The notes under the pieces are model-generated. The model was given only the letters and a program-made list of their open reading frames with translations, was not told the origin of the DNA and searched no databases. Below are positions 38,640 to 44,742 of a stretch of DNA of 44,742 nt, one piece after another. Source of the DNA: Chlorobiaceae bacterium (lineage in GTDB: Bacteria > Bacteroidota > Chlorobiia > Chlorobiales > Chlorobiaceae); assembly GCA_013334565.1 (NCBI GenBank), contig JAAXXI010000013.1, forward strand, positions 1 to 44,742, read 5' to 3'. Position 1 is the first letter of the stretch, and the number at the start of each line of letters is the position of its first letter. A program made the translations under genes and the position numbers.

Positions 38640-38730
38640 ATACCATCCCGGCCCGCCCTTGCGGGCCAAGTTCCCGGAAGTGTCCTGTGCCCTGCACGGG
38701 ATCCCGGGGAATGCAGGTTTGGTAGAGGAA
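38640..38730 (+). promoter_or_regulatory. GC-rich structured leader before rpsB
   Basis: The rpsI-rpsB gap holds a strong hairpin, GGCCCGC (38650-38656) with GCGGGCC (38661-38667). It is nested between TCCCGG-type and CCCGGGA-type strings (38646, 38672, 38701) that could form alternative longer stems. There is no T run after the hairpin. This could be an S2-responsive leader or a weak pause site; only the hairpin itself is clear. Confidence 0.4.
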
Positions 38731-38753
38731 CAACTAAACTAAAGGAAAAAGCC

Positions 38754-39506
38754 ATGTCCTATTTTCAGCTTGACGACCTGCTCCGCGCAGGTGTCCATTT
38801 TGGCCACCTCGCCCGCCGCTGGAGCCCGAAAATGAAGCCGTATATCTTCATGGAGAAGAACGGCGTGCACATCATCGACCTGCAGAAAACCCTCGTCATG
38901 TCCGACGATGCGCTGAAAGCCCTCGAAGCTATCGCATCCACCGGCAGGGAGATCATGCTGGTCGGTACCAAGAAACAGGCCAAACACATCATTGCCGAAG
39001 AGGCGGAACGCGCCGGCATGCCTTATGTCTGCGAGCGCTGGCTCGGCGGCATGCTTACCAACTTCTCGACCATCCGTCAGAGCATCAGGCGCATGAACTC
39101 GATCGAGCGCATGGCAACCGACGGCACGTTCGACATGATCACCAAGAAAGAACGCCTCATGCTCGCCCGTGAAAAGGACAAGCTCATGAGGATCCTCGGA
39201 GGCATCGCCAATATGAACAGGCTGCCTGCCGCCCTCTTCGTGGTCGATATCAAGAAAGAGCATATCGCCGTGAAGGAAGCCCGTTCGCTCGGCATTCCCA
39301 TTTTCGCCATGGTCGATACCAACTGCGACCCGGAACTGATCGATTATATCATTCCCGCCAACGACGATGCGATCCGCTCCATCCAGCTCATGGTCAAGGC
39401 CGTCGCCGACACGATCCTGAACGCAAGGCAGCAGAAGGTCGAGCAGGAAGTCCTTGCCGGTATGGACGAGGAAGTCGAAGACGAAAAGGAAGACATCAGC
39501 GAGTAA
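38754..39506 (+). CDS. rpsB: 30S ribosomal protein S2
   Basis: This 250-residue S2 has the typical motifs [46 protein letters not shown] and [21 protein letters not shown]. The acidic C-terminal tail ([14 protein letters not shown]) is a clade feature. AGGAAAA precedes the ATG. It is followed by tsf after 33 bp in the standard rpsB-tsf order. Confidence 0.98.
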   Translation: MSYFQLDDLLRAGVHFGHLARRWSPKMKPYIFMEKNGVHIIDLQKTLVMSDDALKALEAIASTGREIMLVGTKKQAKHIIAEEAERAGMPYVCERWLGGMLTNFSTIRQSIRRMNSIERMATDGTFDMITKKERLMLAREKDKLMRILGGIANMNRLPAALFVVDIKKEHIAVKEARSLGIPIFAMVDTNCDPELIDYIIPANDDAIRSIQLMVKAVADTILNARQQKVEQEVLAGMDEEVEDEKEDISE

Positions 39507-39539
39507 ACCACGAATACAACTTCAAGAAGAAAGAGTTCA

Positions 39540-40406
39540 ATGAGCCAGATTTCAGCATCGGATGTAAAGAATCTTCGTGATATCACAGGCGTCGGTATGA
39601 TGGACTGCAAAAAGGCCCTCGAAGAGAGCGGCGGTGATATGCAGAAAGCCATCGAGTACCTTCGCAAAAAAGGCGCTGCGCTTGCCGCCAAACGTGAAGG
39701 CAAGGAAACCGGAGAAGGCATGATCGTCATCAGGATCTCCCCGGACCGGAAAAGCGGCGTTATCCTCGAGCTCAACTGCGAAACCGATTTCGTTGCCAGG
39801 GGCGACGATTTCACCGGATTTGCCGGAGCACTTGCGGAACTTGCCCTGTCAGGCCGTGTCGCTTCAGCTGACGCAATGCTCGCCATGAAGCTCGGCGACG
39901 CCTTCAGCGGCGAGACTGTAGAAAACGCCATGACGACCCTTACCGGGAAACTTGGCGAAAAGATCCTGCTCAAGCACCTCGTCTTCTGCGATGCAGCCGA
40001 TGGACTGGTAGAAGGGTACACCCATCCCGGCGCACAGCTCGGTGCGATTGTCCGTATTGTTACCGACAAGCCGGAACATGCCGGAGAGCTGGCGAAAGAC
40101 CTCGCCATGCAGGTTGCCGCTGCAGCCCCGATCGTTGCCAGCCGCGCCGATGTCCCTGCGGATTACATCGCCAAGGAATCGGAAATCTACCGCCAGCAGG
40201 CACTCGGACAGGGAAAGAAAGAGGAGTTTGTCGACAAGATCGTTACCGGCAGGCTCGAAAAGTATTACCAGGAAGTGGTACTGACGGAACAGTCCTTCAT
40301 CAAGGACAGCAATGTCAAGGTATCCGACGTTCTCGCCGACTTCCGAAAGAAGCATCAGGCGAAGGTCGATGTATCGGCATTTGTCCGCTACCAGCTGGGA
40401 GAGTAA
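39540..40406 (+). CDS. tsf: translation elongation factor Ts
   Basis: EF-Ts recycles EF-Tu by exchanging GDP for GTP. This 288-residue protein begins with a UBA-like helical domain carrying [21 protein letters not shown], then the core with [15 protein letters not shown], which contacts EF-Tu. It is full length. The operon ends just after it at a strong terminator. Confidence 0.98.
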   Translation: MSQISASDVKNLRDITGVGMMDCKKALEESGGDMQKAIEYLRKKGAALAAKREGKETGEGMIVIRISPDRKSGVILELNCETDFVARGDDFTGFAGALAELALSGRVASADAMLAMKLGDAFSGETVENAMTTLTGKLGEKILLKHLVFCDAADGLVEGYTHPGAQLGAIVRIVTDKPEHAGELAKDLAMQVAAAAPIVASRADVPADYIAKESEIYRQQALGQGKKEEFVDKIVTGRLEKYYQEVVLTEQSFIKDSNVKVSDVLADFRKKHQAKVDVSAFVRYQLGE

Positions 40407-40413
40407 AAAAAAG

Positions 40414-40441
40414 AAGCCTCGTTGATCGAGGCTTTTTTTTT
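40414..40441 (+). terminator. rho-independent terminator after tsf
   Basis: AAGCCTCG (40414-40421) pairs with CGAGGCTT (40427-40434) over a 5-base loop, and a run of nine T residues overlaps its end. It lies eight bases after the tsf stop. Confidence 0.92.
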
Positions 40442-40494
40442 GTTCACGCCCGCTTGGGGCAATTTCATAAACCCTTGTTCAGGAGGAGACGTAT

Positions 40495-41214
40495 ATGTTG
40501 CAGTATAAGCGCATCTTGCTGAAATTGAGCGGCGAAGCCCTTGCCGGAACAGACGGCTACGGTATCAACGCCGACATGCTTCACCGGTATGCCGAGGAAA
40601 TCAGGGAGGCGAAGGAGATGGGTGCCCAGATCGCACTCGTCATCGGCGGAGGGAACATTTTCCGCGGGATGTCAGATGCCGCCGCGAATATGGACAGGGT
40701 TCAGGCCGATTACATGGGCATGCTCGCAACGGTTATCAACTCCCTGGCGTTCCAGGATGCGCTTGAAAGCCGCGGTGTCTTTACCCGCCTGCAGTCAGCG
40801 ATCAAAATGGAGCAGATTGCCGAACCGTTCATCCGCCGCAGGGCGATCCGCCACCTCGAAAAGGGCAGGGTGGTCATATTCGGCGGGGGAACAGGCAACC
40901 CCTATTTCACGACCGATACCGCCGCTTCGCTCAGGGCTATCGAAATCGAGGCCGACGTCATTGTCAAGGGTACGAGGGTTAACGGGGTCTACGATTCCGA
41001 TCCGGAGAAAAATCCTGATGCCGAGTTTTTCCCGAGGATCTCCTACCTCGACGTCATCCGGAAAAACCTCCGGGTCATGGATATGACGGCCATAACGCTT
41101 TGCAGGGAGAACGTCCTGCCGATCGTGGTCATGAACATGAACGAAAAGGGGAACTTCACCAGGCTGCTCCGGGGCGAGGAAGTAGGAACGCTCGTCAAAG
41201 GGGAGACGAACTAA
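40495..41214 (+). CDS. pyrH: UMP kinase
   Basis: This 239-residue amino-acid-kinase-fold enzyme phosphorylates UMP to UDP. Motifs are [57 protein letters not shown] and [21 protein letters not shown] stands before ATG 40495. The tsf terminator upstream means that it has its own promoter or depends on read-through. Its stop overlaps the recX stop on the other strand. Confidence 0.97.
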   Translation: MLQYKRILLKLSGEALAGTDGYGINADMLHRYAEEIREAKEMGAQIALVIGGGNIFRGMSDAAANMDRVQADYMGMLATVINSLAFQDALESRGVFTRLQSAIKMEQIAEPFIRRRAIRHLEKGRVVIFGGGTGNPYFTTDTAASLRAIEIEADVIVKGTRVNGVYDSDPEKNPDAEFFPRISYLDVIRKNLRVMDMTAITLCRENVLPIVVMNMNEKGNFTRLLRGEEVGTLVKGETN

Positions 41215-41717
41215 ACGGGTTCTTCACGATCTGTCACGCCCGGGAAAAATCGTTCGAGCGCTTCGCGGATCTCAAGCCACGAAAAACCGCGGTTCCTGAG
41301 GAATGTTTCGAGCTTTTTTTTTCGGGCGTTTTCATCCGGGCCCCTGAGCATGGCGAGTTTTTTTTCCGCCGCCCGCATGCAGAGCTCCCTGCCGTCCACT
41401 TCACCAAGCACCTCTCCGATTACAGTTTCCGGCACTCCTTTTTTCCGGAGTTCCGCGACAAGTCTGATTTTTCCCGCCGGTTTCCTTTTCGAACGGCTTG
41501 CGATGAGCTCGAGACCGAACTCCCGATCGTCAAGCAAACCCTTTCCTGAAAGTCTTTCTATTGTCTGTGCCGTGACGGCCTCGTCGAACCCTTTGCCGCG
41601 GAGTTTCCTTTCAAGCTCCAGCCTGCTGTGGCTTCTTATGCCGAGCAGCTTGAGGGCCAGGGCGAGCGCGGCATCAGGTTGTTTACCGGAAGCTGATGCC
41701 ATGACGGGACGTTTCAT
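41211..41717 (-). CDS. recX: regulatory protein RecX
   Basis: This 168-residue RecX-family protein limits RecA filament growth. It has the three-helix repeats of the family: [45 protein letters not shown], and [17 protein letters not shown]. The start could be ATG 41717 or the second ATG at 41702; neither has a strong ribosome site. It is convergent and overlaps pyrH by 4 bp at the stops. livF ends 20 bp beyond its start side on the same strand direction. Confidence 0.88.
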   Translation of the reverse strand: MKRPVMASASGKQPDAALALALKLLGIRSHSRLELERKLRGKGFDEAVTAQTIERLSGKGLLDDREFGLELIASRSKRKPAGKIRLVAELRKKGVPETVIGEVLGEVDGRELCMRAAEKKLAMLRGPDENARKKKLETFLRNRGFSWLEIREALERFFPGVTDREEPV

Positions 41718-41737
41718 TCGCTCAGAATGTCTTGCGG

Positions 41738-42447
<710 letters not shown>

Positions 42448-42454
<7 letters not shown>

Positions 42455-44361
42455 GGCTGTATCCCTGACCTGTTCATGCATGCCGGATGGAGGTTTTCCG
42501 CTCCGAGGTATGCTTCGATGACTTGCGGGTTTTTCCTGATCTCCACCGGTGTTCCGAGGGCAATCAATTTTCCGCCGTTCATTACTGCGACCCGGTCGCA
42601 CAGCCAGGTGATGATATCCTGGTGGTGTTCGATAAGGAGGACCGCGATACCGGTTTTGCTGATGGAAACGATGAAGTCGATAAGCCGTGTGATGTCGGGT
42701 TTTGACATGCCTGCCGCAGGCTCGTCGAGCAGAAGGAGGCTCGGGTTGGTAGCGAGCGCCCTTGCAATCTCGAGGAACCGCAGGTCACCGAAAGACAATT
42801 CGGAACAACGCAAGCGGGCTTTGTCTTCAAGGCCCGCAATGCTGAGGAGCGCCATCGCCGCAGCCCGATCGTACTTCCGCTGGCAGACGGCAAGCGCGTC
42901 GAGTGCCGTGAGACTGGAGAATGGCTGCAGGTTCTGGAACGTACGGGAAGCGCCTGCAGCGGACGATGCCATCAGGCTTCCGGGACGTGGCCGGTTTCCC
43001 GCAATTTCCATCGAGCCTTCGTCTGGGGCGTAAAGCCCGGATATGAGGTTGATCACCGTGGTTTTCCCGGACCCGTTCGGGCCGATAAGTCCGAGGATTT
43101 CGCCTTGGTCGATATCGAGTGAAATATTGTCCACCGCGTTGACCCCGCCAAACGATTTTCCGATGTTCCTGGTCCGCAGAGGGATCGCCGCAGCAGTCCG
43201 GGGAACAGGAATTCCTCCGTAGGCGGCAGGACGCGGTTCGGGCGCAAATACGAAGATTTTTCTTATGATGCCCTTCATTGCGCCTGCGATGCCGTCCGGC
43301 AGACCGACAACGGCTGAAAAGAGAAAGAGCGCGAAAATTCCCTTTCTCCAGAGTTCGATATTGGGCACAAGGAATGACAGGGCGAGACACAGGAGCATGC
43401 CCGCAGCCGGAGCTGTTTCGCTGAATGACGGGAGCTTTCGCGATAACGCTGCCTTCAGGGGGGCTGCCAGCGAGAGCAGGCATCCCAGTGAGACGAGCCA
43501 GGAGAACAGCACCCTGTTCGACAGGAGGTTGGGCAGCAAGGTCACCACGGCTGCGCCCGCGATGGCGCCCCATTGGCTGCGCCGGCCGCCGAAAACAACG
43601 CCGAGCAGCAGGATGACCATCAGGTCGTAGCCGAAAGCCGAAGGCTGAAGGTACCCGAAGTTCATGAGATGGAGCCCGCCGGCCAGGCCGGCCAGGGAGC
43701 TGCCCCAGGCAAAAGCCAGCGCTTTGTGCCTCAGTGAGCCGATGCCGAGGGCATCGGTTGCGGTTGGCGAGTCGCGAAGGGCCTCGATAGCAAGCCCGAA
43801 CCGGGATTTGAGCAGGAACCGCGAAGCCTGCCATACCGAAAAAAGGATGGCGAGGCAGAACCAGTAGAAACTTCTGGCATCGAGGTCGATGGAAAAAACA
43901 GGCGGGCGTGGTACGGAAATGCCAAGCGCTCCGTTTGTGACGGATTCGCACTGGTTCAGGACAATGATCGTGAGGGTACCGAATGAAAGCGTGGACAAGG
44001 CGAACTGGGGCCCTTCAAGCTGCAGTGACGGCAATGCGAGCGCAACGCCCGGAAGCAGTGCCGCTGCCATGCCGGCGAGCAGCGCCAGATGGAAAGGGAG
44101 CCCTGCCTGTATGGACAAGGCGGTGCCATATCCTCCGAGGGCGAAAAGTGCAGCCTGTGCGAGGTTCACCTGGCCGAGGTATCCGACGGTCGCATCGAGC
44201 CCGATAAGCAGGATGCCGTAGACCGCCATCATCGTCAGGAGGCCAAGTGCATATTGACCCTGCCAGATGAGCGGCAGGAAAGCGAGGAAGGAAAAAAGCG
44301 CGAGGAGCAGAAGCTGCTCTGCGGATTTTTCCTTCATTCCTGCGCTTACGGGTGTGAACAT
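42448..44361 (-). CDS. fused LivM permease-LivG ATPase of a branched-chain amino-acid-type ABC transporter
   Basis: This 637-residue protein joins two subunits normally made separately. Residues about 10-365 are a LivM-type permease with some ten membrane helices and the motifs GYLGQVNLAQAALFALGGYG, LEGPQFALSTL and FGLAIEALRDSPTATDALG. After a linker (about 368-395, APEPRPAAYGG), residues about 396-620 are a LivG-type ATPase with Walker A GPNGSGKT (427-434), signature LSFGDLR (522-528) and Walker B LLLLDEP (542-548). The frame is continuous with no sign of error. AAGG precedes ATG 44361, nine bases after the livH stop. Confidence 0.93.
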
Positions 44362-44370
44362 CGGTTTACC

Positions 44371-44742
44371 TTAGACTTTGCGAATGATTTTTTTTCCGAA
44401 AATTCCCTGGGGGCGCAGGGCAAGGGCAAGTATCAGCAGGACGAGCCCTGGTGTTTCCCTCCATCCGCTTCCGAGAATGAAACCGGCGAGATTTTCCGCG
44501 GAACCGAGGAAAAGGCCGGTAAGGACCAGCCCGATCGCGCTGTCAAGCCCCGCGACAACCGCCACGGAAAAAGCTTTCAGCGTCAGTGCCGCTGCCATCG
44601 TAGGCCCGACGGTTGTCACCGGCGCGATAATTGTTCCTGCGAATGCAGCCGCAGCCCCGGAAACAGCCCAGGAAAGCGATGTCACGGCATCAGAGCGGAT
44701 GCCGCAAAGTTCAGCTGCGTCGGTATCCGCGCTTTCTGCCTG
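44371..44742 (-). CDS. livH: branched-chain amino-acid-type ABC transporter permease LivH (3' part, runs off right edge)
   Basis: The frame is open from the window edge to the stop at 44371 (123 residues seen). The segment AAELCGIRSDAVTSLSWAVSGAAAAFAG is the conserved cytoplasmic loop and following helix of LivH. The next helices (AALTLKAFSVAVVAGLDSAIG, then GLVLILALALRPQGIFGKK-like end) also match. It is the first membrane subunit of the operon livH, livM-livG, livF. The substrate-binding protein is not in the window. Confidence 0.85.
   Translation of the reverse strand, partial: QAESADTDAAELCGIRSDAVTSLSWAVSGAAAAFAGTIIAPVTTVGPTMAAALTLKAFSVAVVAGLDSAIGLVLTGLFLGSAENLAGFILGSGWRETPGLVLLILALALRPQGIFGKKIIRKV

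Overview
The window most resembles a chromosomal segment of a green sulfur bacterium (Chlorobiaceae; Chlorobium or a close relative). This is inferred from the protein character and gene content: the short Bacteroidetes/Chlorobi-type primary sigma factor beginning [15 protein letters not shown], the Chlorobium-like ClpP and GcvT, a bacillithiol gene (bshC), thyX instead of thyA, and the rplM-rpsI-rpsB-tsf-pyrH order. No species can be fixed without a search. No rRNA, tRNA, phage, CRISPR array or transposase gene was seen.

Left part (1-9.9 kb). This is the accessory-looking region. It holds the N-terminal part of a very long multi-PAS/GAF sensor running off the left edge (minus strand), a secreted Sel1-repeat protein, an outer-membrane monohaem cytochrome fused to a beta-barrel (Cyc2-like architecture) followed by a secreted cupredoxin, a GlmU-like left-handed beta-helix protein, a trpG/pabA-type amidotransferase, and a small haem-binding c-type cytochrome divergent from a cysteine-rich XRE regulator.

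Middle part (9.9-29.1 kb). These are housekeeping genes: surE-bshC, accD, thyX, clpP, valS, the primary sigma factor, a SAM hydroxide adenosyltransferase with an LptF/LptG-type permease, a large M16 metallopeptidase, uvrB, and a bifunctional RelA/SpoT enzyme.

Right part (28.5-44.7 kb). A lemA-TPM-TPM envelope module is interrupted by a striking foldback repeat. Then come gcvT, ftsK, nfu, mrp, der, the ribosomal/translation operon rplM-rpsI and rpsB-tsf, pyrH, recX, and a branched-chain amino-acid-type ABC transporter (livH partial, a livM-livG fusion, livF) running off the right edge.

Two kinds of non-coding repeat stand out. The first is a family of short elements with GGGCACC terminal inverted repeats (3122-3291, about 9743-9910, 28346-28457), which look like a non-autonomous mobile element. 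Two copies abut stop codons. The second is a heptanucleotide array (29919-30100) enclosed by a perfect 38-bp inverted repeat (29874-29911 / 30148-30185). Its CC(C/T)CAGT unit resembles the STRR heptamer repeats known from filamentous cyanobacteria. The most interesting protein-level system is the cytochrome-porin plus cupredoxin pair (4704-6735), which could move electrons across the outer membrane to a periplasmic copper protein.
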